A stretch of 58,096 bases of DNA from Gemmatimonadota bacterium (GCA_028287185.1 JAQBQD010000148.1:1-58096); one strand, 5' to 3'. Shown: positions 16,787-26,406, numbered from the stretch's first letter. Numbers and translations are program-made. Notes: generated by a model from the letters alone, not told the origin.

Positions 16787-19165
16787 ATGCGACTGCTCAC
16801 CCTCGTCGGGATCGGATGCGCCCTGTGCGGCACGCCCGCCGCCGCCCGCGCCGCCGCCCGTCCGGCGATTGCCTTCCTCGCGGGTCCCGAGCCCCTGGCG
16901 GCCGACACCGCGGTCCGTCTTCGCTTCGACATCCCGTCCCGGCCGCTGGCGGATGCGCTGGACGCCTTCTCTCGGCAGACGGGCGTGCGCGTGCAGGTGG
17001 AAGCGGCGGCCGCGGCCGGGGCGCGCTCCCGGGCGCTCGCGGGGACCTTCACCTCGGCGCAGGCCCTGCGCGAGCTGCTGGCGGGCACCGGTCTGGCCGC
17101 GCGCTTCACCGACGCGGGCACGGCGCGGGTGATGCGCGCGGACGCGGGCGCCACCGTCTACGCGTTGACGCCGGTGACGGTGCTGGGCGCCCGCAGCCGC
17201 GGATACGCCACGCCGCGCACCAGCACGGCGACGAGGACGGACACGCCGCTGCGGGACACGCCGCAGTCGGTGAGCGTGGTGTCGCGCGAGCTGATCGCCG
17301 ACCAGGCGATGCAGGGGATGGCGGACGTGGTGCGCTACGTGCCCGGCATCACCATGGGCCAGGGCGAGGGGCACCGCGATGCACCCACCATCCGCGGCAA
17401 CAGCTCCACCGCCGACTTCTTCGTGGACGGCGTGCGGGACGACGCGCAGTACCTTCGCGACCTGTACAACGTGGAGCGGGTGGAGGCGCTGAAGGGATCG
17501 AACGCGATGGTGTTCGGCCGGGGCGGCGGCGGCGGGGTGCTGAACCGGGTGAGCAAGGAGGCGCAGTGGGCGCCCGCCCGCACGGTCACGGCCGAGGGAG
17601 GGTCGTTCGGCCACAAGCGCGCGACGCTGGACGCGGGCCAGGGCCTGGGCGCCGCCGTGGCCGCGCGGATGAACGGCATGTACGAGAGCTCCGGCGGCTT
17701 CCGCGACCGGGCCGAGCTCACGCGCTACGGCATCAACCCCACGCTGGCGCTGGCGTTCGGCGCGGGGACCACGGTGCGCGCGGGCTATGAGCACTTCGCC
17801 GACCGCCGCCGGGTGGACCGCGGCATCCCCTCGTTCCAGGGAGGTCCCTCGCCGGCGGAGATCACCACCTTCTTCGGCAACCCGGACGAGAACCGCTCGC
17901 GGGTGGCGGTGGACGCGGCCACGCTGCTGGTGGAGCACGTCTCCGCCGCCGGCCTCACGGTGCGCAGCCGCGCCCGTATCGCCCGGTACGACAAGTTCTA
18001 CCAGAACAGCCTGCCGGGCGCTGTGAGCTCCGACGGCACCCTGGTGTCGCTCAGCGCCTACGACCAGACCATCGGCCGGCGCAACCTGTTCGACCAGACG
18101 GACCTGATCTACAAGGCCGCGACCGGACCCCTGCGCCATACGCTGCTGCTGGGAGGCGAGGTGGGCCGCCAGCGCAGCGACGTGGTGCGCGAGACGGGCT
18201 ACTTCAACGACACAGCCGCCACGTTCCAGGCGCCTTTCGCCCGCCCCACCGTCGCGACGCCCATCACCTTCCGCCAGAGCGCCACCGACGCGAACGCCCG
18301 GACGGTCGCGGACGTGACCGGCGCCTACGTGCAGGACCAGGTGGCGCTGGGGGAGCACGTGCAGGCCATCGGCGGGGTGCGCTGGGACCGGTTCGCGCTG
18401 CGCTACCACAACAACCGCACGGGCGCGGACCTGGACCGCACGGACCGGCTGGTTTCGCCACGCGCGGGGCTCATCGTCAAGCCGGTGGCGCCGGTTTCCA
18501 TCTACGGCGCCTGGTCGATCTCGTACCTGCCCAGCTCGGGCGACCAGTTCGGGTCGCTCACCGCCACCGCCGAGACGCTCAGGCCGGAGCGCTTCACCAA
18601 CCGCGAGGTGGGCGCCAAGTGGGACGTGAAGCCGGACCTGGCGCTCACCACGGCCGTGTATCGCCTGGACCGCACCAACACCTCCGCGCCGGACCCCGCC
18701 GACGCCAGCCGCATCGTGCAGACCGGCGCCCAGCGCACCACCGGGTTCGAGCTGGGCGCGGCGGGCAGCGTCACCCCGGCCTGGCAGATCTCCGCCGGCC
18801 TGGCGTCGCAACGCTCGCGCATCGTGAGCACCACCAGCGCCGCGAAGGCGGGCGCCACGGTGCCGCTGGTGCCGCACCAGACGGTGTCGCTGTGGAACCG
18901 GGTGCAGGTGCTCCCCGCGCTCGGGGTGGGGCTCGGGGTGGTGCGCCAGTCGGACCTGTTCGCCGCCATCGACAACACCGTCACGCTGCCCGGCTTCACG
19001 CGTGCGGACGGCGCCGTGTTCGTGCGCCTGGGCGCGGGGCTGACGGCGCAGGTCAACGTGGAGAACCTGTTCGACAAGCGCTACTACGCCACGTCGCAGG
19101 GCAACAACAACATCATGCCCGGCGCCTCCCGCACCCTGCGTCTGACGCTGGCGGCGCGGCGGTAG
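16787..19165 (+). CDS. TonB-dependent siderophore receptor with STN domain
   Basis: 792 residues from ATG at 16787. A signal peptide (to about residue 24) is followed by a secretin/TonB short N-terminal (STN) domain at about 45-110 (FDIPSRPLADALDAFSRQTG). The plug follows, with DTPQSVSVVSRELIADQ, DVVRYVPGITMGQGEG, TIRGNSSTADFFVDGVRDD and GSNAMVFGRGGGGGVLNRV, then a 22-strand type barrel. The plug is closest in style to catecholate siderophore receptors such as Fiu. An STN domain usually signals to an anti-sigma factor, but no FecI/FecR pair is visible. A Fur box controls the promoter. Confidence 0.93.
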   Translation: MRLLTLVGIGCALCGTPAAARAAARPAIAFLAGPEPLAADTAVRLRFDIPSRPLADALDAFSRQTGVRVQVEAAAAAGARSRALAGTFTSAQALRELLAGTGLAARFTDAGTARVMRADAGATVYALTPVTVLGARSRGYATPRTSTATRTDTPLRDTPQSVSVVSRELIADQAMQGMADVVRYVPGITMGQGEGHRDAPTIRGNSSTADFFVDGVRDDAQYLRDLYNVERVEALKGSNAMVFGRGGGGGVLNRVSKEAQWAPARTVTAEGGSFGHKRATLDAGQGLGAAVAARMNGMYESSGGFRDRAELTRYGINPTLALAFGAGTTVRAGYEHFADRRRVDRGIPSFQGGPSPAEITTFFGNPDENRSRVAVDAATLLVEHVSAAGLTVRSRARIARYDKFYQNSLPGAVSSDGTLVSLSAYDQTIGRRNLFDQTDLIYKAATGPLRHTLLLGGEVGRQRSDVVRETGYFNDTAATFQAPFARPTVATPITFRQSATDANARTVADVTGAYVQDQVALGEHVQAIGGVRWDRFALRYHNNRTGADLDRTDRLVSPRAGLIVKPVAPVSIYGAWSISYLPSSGDQFGSLTATAETLRPERFTNREVGAKWDVKPDLALTTAVYRLDRTNTSAPDPADASRIVQTGAQRTTGFELGAAGSVTPAWQISAGLASQRSRIVSTTSAAKAGATVPLVPHQTVSLWNRVQVLPALGVGLGVVRQSDLFAAIDNTVTLPGFTRADGAVFVRLGAGLTAQVNVENLFDKRYYATSQGNNNIMPGASRTLRLTLAARR

Positions 19166-19275
19166 CGATCGGACGAAGGAGGCACTTGCGGAACGTGCGG
19201 GCCATCCCGATTGTAGAATATCCGCTGTTCGCTTCCCCGCAGGATTCCGATCCTTCACCTTCGATTCCGAAGATC

Positions 19276-20019
19276 ATGAGCACGCGAACGACCAACCCGG
19301 GGCTCCGCGCGTTCGACGCCGACCGGATCGCCAGCGCCACCGGCGAGGGCGTGATGACCCTGAACGGCACCATCCTGCGCACGGGCGTGCTGCTGGCGGT
19401 GACCGCCGCGTCCGCGGGATACGTGTGGCAGCAGTACTACGCCGGCGCGCAGGACGCGGTGCTGGGCGTCTTCGGCATCGGCCTGATCGGCGCGCTGGTG
19501 TTCGGGCTCGCCACCACCTTCCGCCCGCGCTGGGCGCCGTACACCGCGCCGCTGTACGCGGTGCTGGAGGGCATGGTGCTGGGCGGCTTCTCGGCGATCC
19601 TGGCGGGCGGCAAGTACATGGACCTGCCCATCCTGGCGGTGGGGCTCACCTTCGCGCTGGCGGCGGCCATGCTGGGGCTGTACGCCACCGGCCTGGTGCG
19701 GGCCACGCCGCGCTTCACCAAGATCGTGGTGGGCGCCACGCTGGGCATCTTCGTGTTCATGATGGGCTCGCTGCTGCTCGGCTTCGTCGGGGTGCACGTG
19801 CCGGGGGTGTGGGACAACGGTCCGCTCGCCATCCCCTTCTGCCTGGTGGTGCTGGGCGTGGCGGCGGCCAACCTGACGCTCGACTTCGCCATGATCGAGG
19901 AGGGCGTGAACCAGCAGGCGCCCCAGTACATGGAGTGGTACGGGGCGTTCGGCCTGCTGGTGAGCCTGGCGTGGATCTACATCCGCATGCTGCGCCTGCT
20001 CCGCCTGCTTCGCCGGTAG
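19276..20019 (+). CDS. Bax inhibitor-1/YccA family membrane protein
   Basis: 247 residues from ATG at 19276. A polar N-terminus (about 45 residues) with MTLNGTILRTGVLL leads into six or seven membrane segments; LYAVLEGMVLGGFSAIL and the acidic NLTLDFAMIEEGVNQQAP near the C-terminus are characteristic. Family members are pH-sensitive calcium leak channels in some bacteria (YetJ) or FtsH-associated (YccA); the role here is not known. It is a single gene, ending in a 15-bp hairpin. A TAGAAT box at about 19215 may be its -10 element. Confidence 0.9.
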   Translation: MSTRTTNPGLRAFDADRIASATGEGVMTLNGTILRTGVLLAVTAASAGYVWQQYYAGAQDAVLGVFGIGLIGALVFGLATTFRPRWAPYTAPLYAVLEGMVLGGFSAILAGGKYMDLPILAVGLTFALAAAMLGLYATGLVRATPRFTKIVVGATLGIFVFMMGSLLLGFVGVHVPGVWDNGPLAIPFCLVVLGVAAANLTLDFAMIEEGVNQQAPQYMEWYGAFGLLVSLAWIYIRMLRLLRLLRR

Positions 20020-20042
20020 CCGCCTTCGCGGGGCGAATGGGC

Positions 20043-20076
20043 GCGGGCCCGGCCGGAATCATCCGGCCGGGCCCGC
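20043..20076. terminator. 15-bp perfect hairpin terminator
   Basis: GCGGGCCCGGCCGGA (20043-20057) pairs perfectly with 20062-20076 around the loop ATCA, followed by TGTCCTTC. It separates the Bax inhibitor-1 gene from the convergent small gene at 20182. Confidence 0.75.
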
Positions 20077-20181
20077 TGTCCTTCATCTCCCGCTCCTTCC
20101 AGCCGGCGCTCGCCCACGCGACGCTTTGCCCGGCTCGCCTCCCTCGGCCATACGCAGAGAGGGCCGGCGCCAGCTCCGGCG

Positions 20182-20448
20182 TCAGCCGTCGGGCGGCCGG
20201 TTGCGGTCGCGGGCGATCAGGCGGCCCAGCTCGCTCTGCGCGGCCGTCAGATCCCCGGAGACGTCGGTGATGCGCTCGGTGACGTGGATCACGGCGCGCA
20301 CGCCCTCGCCCCACACGGTCTCCACGTAGCAGTCCCCCGCCTTGAAGATGATGCGCTGCGCTTCCTCCAGCATCTGCAGCGCATCCCACACCATCTCGCG
20401 CGCCTGCTCCAGGTGGTCCAGCGACGAGCTGCCGTCCCGTGCGGCCAT
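20182..20448 (-). CDS. Small conserved-looking protein of unknown function
   Basis: 88 residues from ATG at 20448. The composition is normal for a real protein: acidic and helical (SLDHLEQAREMVWDALQML, then EAQRIIFKAGDCYVETVWGE), without signal peptide or membrane segment. I recognise no family. It lies 380 bases downstream of the LytTR regulator on the same strand. A TATGAT box at 20633-20638 (minus strand) could be its -10 element. Longer in-frame starts reach into the regulator gene in another frame and are not supported. Confidence 0.6.
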   Translation of the reverse strand: MAARDGSSSLDHLEQAREMVWDALQMLEEAQRIIFKAGDCYVETVWGEGVRAVIHVTERITDVSGDLTAAQSELGRLIARDRNRPPDG

Positions 20449-20831
20449 GCGGTTCCGTGCCTGGGTGCGGGTGTGCCGAGCGAAGAGGCGAGTCCCCGAG
20501 CGCCGCCCGAGGACGCTGCTCCCGCAATCCCAGGCAAAGGCCAGTCCAAAGCACCGAAACGGCTCTTCCGGCGCTGCCGGCCGCACTGCGGGACCGGCGG
20601 GACCGGCGGGCGAAGGGCGGCCGGCAGCCCGAATCATAAGGGCGGCCGGCCTCGAAAGATACCACGACGACCTCTGCTCGTCCGCCCGCGTCCGTCGATC
20701 GCCATCCGACGGCCCACCGCCCGGTACCCCGCTCCTCGACGGAAGCCATCGGCCAGGACGGCGCGGCACCCGCCGGCCGGCGTGCGCCTTCGAGCGAATC
20801 CCCTCGATGCGGCGCCGGCGGCGGGGGGGGG
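20449..20831. other. Non-coding stretch
   Basis: No gene was seen. It holds the TATGAT box mentioned for the small downstream gene and a run of G at about 20824-20831 just after the regulator stop. Confidence 0.4.
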
Positions 20832-21614
20832 TCAGAACATCGGCCGCAGCAGCAGGTCGCGGTAGGTGCGGCTCACGCGCAGCTCGGTGCCGTCTCGGAG
20901 GACGGCGACGTGCTGGCCGCCGAACCAGGGGCGCACGTGCTTGAGGCGGGTGACGTTCAGGATGATGGAGCGGTGGATGCGCACGAATCGCGACGGGTCC
21001 AGGCGCCCGTCCAGCCCGCGCAGCACGCCGCGGATGAGGTGCGACTTGCCGCCCGTGTGCACGCGGATGTAGTTGCCGTCGGCCTCGAACCAGTCCACGT
21101 CCTCCACGCCCACCAGCGAGAACGCATCCTTCTCGCTCACGCGGATCCACGAGATCCACCCGGTCTCGGCCTCCGTCTCGACGGCGGCGGGGCGGCGGTA
21201 CTCGCGCATGAGGCCGTCCAGGCGCGACGCCCGCTCGCCCGCGGCGGACGCGCCGGACAGGCTGCGGCGCACGTGGCGCACCGAGCCGAGCAGGCGCTTG
21301 GGCTGCAGCGGCTTCAGCACGTAGTCGGCGGCGTGCACCTCGAAGGCGCGCAGGGCGTGCTGCTCGAAGGTGGTGACGAAGATCACGGCGGGCATGCTCT
21401 CCACGCCCACGCGGTCGATCACCTCGAAGCCGTCCATCCCCGGCATCTGCACGTCCAGGAACACAAGGTCCGGGCGCAGGCCGGCGATGGCGTCCACGGC
21501 GTCCTCGCCGTTGGCGGCCTCGCCCACGATCTCCACCTCGGGGTCCTCGTGCAGGCAGAGCCGCACGCCCTCGCGGGCCAGGGGCTCGTCGTCCACCACC
21601 AGTGCGCGCATCAT
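20832..21614 (-). CDS. LytTR-family response regulator
   Basis: 260 residues. The receiver domain (1-120) has the acidic pair in VVDDEP, the phospho-acceptor Asp in LVFLDVQMPGMDG (about 54) and the Lys in YVLKPLQ. The LytTR DNA-binding domain (about 155-258) has WFEADGNYIRVHT and SRFVRIHRSIILNV. The kinase gene overlaps this start (stop TGA within ATGATGA), so both proteins are made together. Either of two consecutive ATGs (21614 or 21611) may be used. Such pairs often control nearby membrane or cell-envelope genes; the target is unknown. Confidence 0.93.
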   Translation of the reverse strand: MMRALVVDDEPLAREGVRLCLHEDPEVEIVGEAANGEDAVDAIAGLRPDLVFLDVQMPGMDGFEVIDRVGVESMPAVIFVTTFEQHALRAFEVHAADYVLKPLQPKRLLGSVRHVRRSLSGASAAGERASRLDGLMREYRRPAAVETEAETGWISWIRVSEKDAFSLVGVEDVDWFEADGNYIRVHTGGKSHLIRGVLRGLDGRLDPSRFVRIHRSIILNVTRLKHVRPWFGGQHVAVLRDGTELRVSRTYRDLLLRPMF

Positions 21615-22894
21615 CGCTCGTTCGAAGGTTGGGCCGCGCCCACCGCCACCCCGTCGTTCGACGGCGCGGCGCAGGGCTCGTAGGGAATCAGGATCCGCAC
21701 CTCGGCGCCGCCGCCGGCCCGGCTCACCGGCAGCAGCTCGAAGCCGGCGCCGTAGTGCTGCTCCAGGCGGGCGCGGGTGTTGGACAGCCCCAGCCCCGTG
21801 CCGGCGCTCTGCCGCCCGCCTCCGAAGCCCGGGCCGTTGTCGCGCACGGAAAGCTCCAGCCGCTCGCCCACCCGCCGCGCGCGCACCCGGATGCGCCCGG
21901 CCTCGCGGATGCGCGAGACGCCGTGGCGGATGGAGTTCTCCACCAGCGGCTGCAGCACGAAGCTGGGCACCAGGGCGTCCAGCGCCGCGGGGTCCACGGA
22001 GAAGCGCACCCGCAGCCCGTCGCCGAAGCGCATGCGCTCGATGGACAGGTACTGCCGCACGAAGCGCAGCTCGCGGCGAAGCGGGATGCGGTGGGTGCCG
22101 GTGCGCAGCGAGCTTCGCAGCAGCTCGCTCAGCCACCCCAGCATGCGCACCACGGAGGCGTTCTCGCCCTTCATGGCGAGCACGGTGACGGCGTTCAGGG
22201 TGTTGAACAGGAAGTGGGGGCGAAGCTGCATGCTGAGCGCCCGCAGGTTGGCCTGGGCCAGGCTGGCCTCCAGCCGGGATGCGCGCAGCACCGCCTCGCC
22301 CGCGGTGCGCTGCCGCTCCACGGCCAGCCGCGAGAAGTGCACGGCGTGCAGCACCCCCACCAGCACGCCGTACATGGCCAGCTCGGCGCTGTAGTAGAGC
22401 GTGAAGAGCCGCAGGGCGTGGGTGAGGAACGAGGGCGGCGGGTACCTGCCCAGCCAGGTCTGGCCCAGCACCACGTCGCTCAGCCAGCTCCCGATCACCA
22501 CGAACCCCATGGCGCACACGGTGCCGCCCACCAGGTGCACGGGCAGGTGCCTCGCCCAGCGCCGCCGGTCCAGCGGAAAGCGCTCGGTGAGCCGGATCAC
22601 CAGCGGCAGGAAGAGCATGCGCACGTACCACCCGGGCAGGGTGGACGCCACGGCCCACGTCCAGCCCACCTGCTTGCCGAAGCTCTGCATGTACAGGCGG
22701 CTGAACGGGGCGTCCAGCGCGCCCAGCGCCGTGTACGCCAGCAGGGCGAACAGGTACACCTGCTTTCGGGGGATGCGGATGCGCTCCGGCGCGGGCGGCA
22801 TGGCGGGCACGCGGGCGCCGGCTTTCGGACCGCGGCCGGCGGACGGATGTCCGGCCTCGGCTGGCTGGCCCTCGGGCGCCGCGGGAAGGGGCAT
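21611..22894 (-). CDS. LytS-type sensor histidine kinase
   Basis: 427 residues from ATG at 22894, with GGAG eight bases upstream. Four hydrophobic segments at about 40-180 form the sensor part, followed by a short coiled linker. The His_kinase box RPHFLFNTLNAV (phospho-acceptor His near 227) and an HATPase domain with ENSIRHGVS, DNGPGFGGG and GTGLGLSN complete it. No PAS or periplasmic sensor domain is visible, so the membrane part itself probably senses. It pairs with the overlapping LytTR regulator. A longer in-frame start at 23167 is low complexity. Confidence 0.92.
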   Translation of the reverse strand: MPLPAAPEGQPAEAGHPSAGRGPKAGARVPAMPPAPERIRIPRKQVYLFALLAYTALGALDAPFSRLYMQSFGKQVGWTWAVASTLPGWYVRMLFLPLVIRLTERFPLDRRRWARHLPVHLVGGTVCAMGFVVIGSWLSDVVLGQTWLGRYPPPSFLTHALRLFTLYYSAELAMYGVLVGVLHAVHFSRLAVERQRTAGEAVLRASRLEASLAQANLRALSMQLRPHFLFNTLNAVTVLAMKGENASVVRMLGWLSELLRSSLRTGTHRIPLRRELRFVRQYLSIERMRFGDGLRVRFSVDPAALDALVPSFVLQPLVENSIRHGVSRIREAGRIRVRARRVGERLELSVRDNGPGFGGGRQSAGTGLGLSNTRARLEQHYGAGFELLPVSRAGGGAEVRILIPYEPCAAPSNDGVAVGAAQPSNER

Positions 22895-23269
22895 GGGCTC
22901 TCCGGAAGGGGTGGAGCGGGGATGTGGCCGGCAGGAGGCGCGTCGGCGGGGGTGGCGATGACTTCTACGCCGTGGCGCCCGTGGAAGTTGCGTGCGGACC
23001 GACGGGAGTGCCGCACTGCTGAGAACGCTCCGCGGAACCGCGCTCTGACGATCGGATTGTCCGGAAATGGTCAAGCGTTCCCACGCATGCGGCCCACGTC
23101 GCTCGTCCGACCTGTATGATGCGCGCCGGGGGCAAACCGTTGCGGCCGCTCTTCGGAGATGGCGCATCGCCGCGGCCCGGCCGGTGGGCTCGACAGCGGG
23201 TACGGCGAAGCGCCGCCGGGCGATGTGCCGGGCGGCGCTTCCGTGGTCCGTCGATCGAACGACCCGCGG
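22895..23269. other. Non-coding stretch between fumarylacetoacetase and kinase
   Basis: No gene was seen. It contains the hairpin described at 23208-23240 that follows fumarylacetoacetase; the remainder should hold the kinase promoter, but no clear boxes were found. Confidence 0.4.
23208..23240 (-). terminator. Hairpin after fumarylacetoacetase
   Basis: AAGCGCCGCC (23208-23217) pairs perfectly with 23231-23240, with three further inner pairs around GATGT. It lies 30 bases past the fumarylacetoacetase stop on the minus strand. Confidence 0.55.
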
Positions 23270-24583
23270 TCAGCCGGCGGGGAGCACCACGCCGGCCGCC
23301 TCGCCGAAGCCGATGCGGGCGAACCCCTCGCGCTCGCACCAGCCGCGCAGGATCACCTCGTCGCCGTCGTCGATGAACTTCCTCTGCTCGCCGTTGGGCA
23401 GCGTCAGCGGGTTGGCGCCGCGCCAGGTACGCTCCAGCATGCACCCGCGCGACTCTTCCGTGGGGCCCGAGATGGTGCCGCTGGCGAGCAGGTCGCCCGG
23501 CTGCAGGTTGCAGCCGTTGCTGGCGTGGTGCGCCAGCATCTGCGCGGGCGTCCAGTACATGTCCGCCAGCGAGCCGCGGCTCACGCGCGTGGGGCCTTCG
23601 CCTGCCGCGCGCATGCGCTCGGTGCGCAGCCACACCTCCACCGTCACCGCGAAGCCGCCGCGCTCGCGGTCCGCGGGCGAGTCCAGGTGCGGCAGCGGCT
23701 GGGGATCGCCCTCGGCCCGCTCGAAGCGCGGCGCGCGGAAGGGCTCCAGCGCGTCCAGCGTCACCACCCAGGGGGCGACGGTGGTCCCGAAGTTCTTGGC
23801 CAGGAAGGGGCCCAGCGGCTGGTACTCCCACGACTGCACGTCGCGCGCGGACCAGTCGTTCACCAGGCACAGGCCCCACACGTGGTCCTCGGCCCGCTCG
23901 ATGGGGATGGTCTCGCCCAGCGCGTTGCCCGCGCCCACGAAGAAGCCCACCTCGCACTCGTAGTCCAGCGAGCGGCTGGGGCCGAACACCGGCGCGTCGT
24001 CGTGCGGGCCCTTGAGCTGCCCGTGCGGCCGGCGAACGGGGGTGCCGCTGGGGACGAGCGACGAGGCGCGGCCGTGGTAGCCGATGGGCACCCACTTGTA
24101 GTTGGGCAGCAGCGGGTTGTCGGGGCGGAACATGCTGCCCACGTTCGTCGCGTGGTGCACGGAGGCGTAGAAGTCCGTGTAGTCGCCCACCTGCGCGGGA
24201 AGGAAGGTCTCCACCTCGTCCATCGGCGCCAGCAGGTCCGTCCGGCCCTCCGCGTCGCTCCCCGCCTTCAGCAGCGCGAAGAGGGCGCGGCGCAGGGCGG
24301 AGGCGGCGTCGCGGCCCATCTCCATCAGCGCGTTCAGCGACGGGTTGGCGCACGCGGCGGCGGGCTCCACCACACCATCCGCGAGCAGGCCGGCCATCAG
24401 GCAGGCGGTGACGTCCAGCACCTGGTTGCCGATGGCGACGCCCACCGTGGGCGGCCGCGCGTCGCCCCGCCGGCGCCACACGCCGAAGGGCAGGTTCTGG
24501 ATGGGGAAGTCGGTGCCGGGCTCGCTGGCCGACGCCACCCAGCTCCGGGCGGACGGGTCGTGCGTCTCGTTCAGTCGCGTCAC
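23270..24583 (-). CDS. fahA: Fumarylacetoacetase
   Basis: 437 residues from GTG at 24583, which overlaps the stop of the preceding gene (GTGA). Hydrolyses 4-fumarylacetoacetate to fumarate and acetoacetate, the last step of homogentisate breakdown. Signatures include DYTDFYASVHHATNVGSMFR near 125, SLDYECEVGFFVGAGN (metal-binding Glu residues), LVNDWSARDVQSWEYQPLG and SGTISGPTEESRGCMLE. Length is close to the family norm. Together with the dioxygenases at 30-33 kb it forms a dispersed tyrosine-degradation set on one strand. Confidence 0.95.
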   Translation of the reverse strand: MTRLNETHDPSARSWVASASEPGTDFPIQNLPFGVWRRRGDARPPTVGVAIGNQVLDVTACLMAGLLADGVVEPAAACANPSLNALMEMGRDAASALRRALFALLKAGSDAEGRTDLLAPMDEVETFLPAQVGDYTDFYASVHHATNVGSMFRPDNPLLPNYKWVPIGYHGRASSLVPSGTPVRRPHGQLKGPHDDAPVFGPSRSLDYECEVGFFVGAGNALGETIPIERAEDHVWGLCLVNDWSARDVQSWEYQPLGPFLAKNFGTTVAPWVVTLDALEPFRAPRFERAEGDPQPLPHLDSPADRERGGFAVTVEVWLRTERMRAAGEGPTRVSRGSLADMYWTPAQMLAHHASNGCNLQPGDLLASGTISGPTEESRGCMLERTWRGANPLTLPNGEQRKFIDDGDEVILRGWCEREGFARIGFGEAAGVVLPAG

Positions 24584-25500
24584 AGGAATCCCAGCGCTCT
24601 CAGGTCGTCGGCCGGCTCGTCGAACGAGCACGAGCCGAAGGAGGAGGCGAAGCCCGTACGGGCCTCGCGGATCTGCTCGTTGTCCAGCCGATGCCCGCGC
24701 CACTCCAGGCCGTGATCGTCGAAGCGGAGCGCGCCCGGGTCGCCCTCCTCCAGCACCGGCGCCACGATCTCCTCCGACAGTCCGGCGCGGAGGAAGGCGG
24801 CAGCGAGGAAGACATTCAGGAAGCCGAACATCACGCCGCGGGGCGGCTCGGGCTCGTAGGTCAGCCGGTACTCGGCGCGAAGGGGGTGGTGCAGGCCGGC
24901 GGTGGCCTTGAGCGGCACCCCGGCGCGGGCGCACGCCGCCAGGAAGCGCAGCACGGCATCCGGCGCGGGGAACGCGTCCGCCGTCACGCCGCCGGTGCGG
25001 ATCTTGGCGTGCGCGCCGGCCTCCTTCACGGCCGCCACCATCTCGTCCAGCCGTCCGTCCGGCGCGAACTCGAAGAAGGCGGCCATTCCGATGGGCACCT
25101 GGCGCGCGGCGGCGGCAAGCGACGTCGGGTCCGCCGCGCGGATCTCCACGCTGTCCACGGCCGCACGGCCCGCGTGCTCCGCGTTGAACGCCTCGATCCC
25201 GGCGAAGTCCGCCGCCAGCTCCGGTCCGGCGAGGGCGCTCACCCGCCACGGCGCGGCGTCGTCGTCGGATGCGAAGTGCGGAGCGGCGGCTTCCGCGAGC
25301 TCCGCCAGCCGGGCGGCAGGCACCACGAATCGTCCCAGCATCCACGCGTCCCCGCCCGCGCGCGCCGCGGCGTAGCGCGCGACCGCCTCCGCCATCGGCA
25401 GCGCCGCGGGGGGGAAGAGGCCGGCGTAGTCCACGATCCCCTCCAGCAGCGCGCGGAGGGCTGCGGGCGCGGTGGTGGTCTCCTGCGTCGTATCGCTCAT
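24580..25500 (-). CDS. Unknown protein coupled to fumarylacetoacetase
   Basis: 306 residues from ATG at 25500 with a very strong GGGAGGAGG site six bases upstream. Alternating strands and helices (DYAGLFPPAALPMAEAV, DSVEIRAAD, HAKIRTGG, LKATAGLHHPLR) suggest a TIM-barrel-like enzyme; this is my reading, not a known fold. Its stop overlaps fahA, so it should act in the same pathway. Maleylacetoacetate isomerase is missing from the cluster, but this protein lacks glutathione-transferase features. The frame has no stop between it and the upstream CPBP protease, so a fused product is also possible. Confidence 0.75.
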   Translation of the reverse strand: MSDTTQETTTAPAALRALLEGIVDYAGLFPPAALPMAEAVARYAAARAGGDAWMLGRFVVPAARLAELAEAAAPHFASDDDAAPWRVSALAGPELAADFAGIEAFNAEHAGRAAVDSVEIRAADPTSLAAAARQVPIGMAAFFEFAPDGRLDEMVAAVKEAGAHAKIRTGGVTADAFPAPDAVLRFLAACARAGVPLKATAGLHHPLRAEYRLTYEPEPPRGVMFGFLNVFLAAAFLRAGLSEEIVAPVLEEGDPGALRFDDHGLEWRGHRLDNEQIREARTGFASSFGSCSFDEPADDLRALGFL

Positions 25501-26406
25501 CCGTCCTCCTCCCGTCGTTCCGATCGCATCCGTCTGCGCCGCGCGCCTAAAATCCGCCGCCGCCGACAGCTCCGCGAGCCGCGCTTGCCGCTCCTCGCGC
25601 GCCGCCTGCGCCAGCCCGCGCCCCAGACCCACGAGGGTATGGAGGCTGGCGGCGAGCAGGAGGACGAGAAAGACCTTAGTGGCCAGGCCCGGGTGCCAGG
25701 CCGGCGGCTTAGCGGCCTTCGCGCCGCGCTGTGCCGCGGCGAGCAGCGCGAACGCCGTGCTCAGCACGTTGTTCGACGCGTGCATAACCACGCCGGCCCA
25801 GATGGAGCCGGTGACGTACACCGCGTACCCCGCCACCACGCCGATGATGAAGCGGTTGGCGAAGCCCGCCGGCTGCATGTGCAGCGCCGCGAACGCCGTG
25901 GAGGCGATGGCGATGGCCGGCCCGGGGCCCAGCCGGCGCTCCAGCGGCCGCTGCAGCCAGCCGCGGCAGGCGAGCTCCTCCACCAGCGGCGCGAACGCCA
26001 GCATCCACAGGTACAGGGCCGCCATCGCCACCGGCCCCTCGTGCGCCATCTGCCGCGTGAGCCTGGCGTCGGCGCCGCTGCCGGGGCTGAGATTGACGGC
26101 GAAGGCGAGCATCACCGCGACCATGTTCGCCACGAACAGCGGCCCCACCGCCCGCGCCAGCCAGGGCCACGACCAGCGCGGCAGCGGCCGCAGGCGAAGC
26201 GTGGCCCGCTCGCGCAGGTTTCGCCGGGCGCCCGCGCGGAACACGTGCCACCACAGCACCGCCGCCACCGTGCCGGCGACCCACAGCAGGTTGTACGGCG
26301 CGTGGAAGAACAGGAAGAACACCAGCACGAACATCCACCAGGTGAGCCACCACGCCGCGCGCAGCACCGCCAGCGCCAGCCGCGCGTTCTGGTTGAGCCG
26401 CCTCAA
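25501..26406 (-). CDS. CPBP-family intramembrane metalloprotease, in frame with the next gene
   Basis: About 302 residues before the downstream ATG at 25500. Membrane segments are followed by the complete CPBP (Abi/CAAX) motifs: EELACR with two Glu and Arg, FAALH, and HASNN near residue 215. These proteases cleave prenylated or other membrane substrates in eukaryotes and are linked to bacteriocin self-immunity or processing in bacteria. The first in-frame start is a TTG at 26406; an ATG at residue 26 (MFVLVFFLFF) is an alternative. Unusually, no stop codon separates it from the next gene: the frame runs on to 24580, giving a potential 608-residue fusion. Confidence 0.75.

Noticed and set aside
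24580..25500. The unknown gene as maleylacetoacetate isomerase
   Set aside because: It has no thioredoxin/glutathione-transferase features; only its position supports the idea, so no such name was given.
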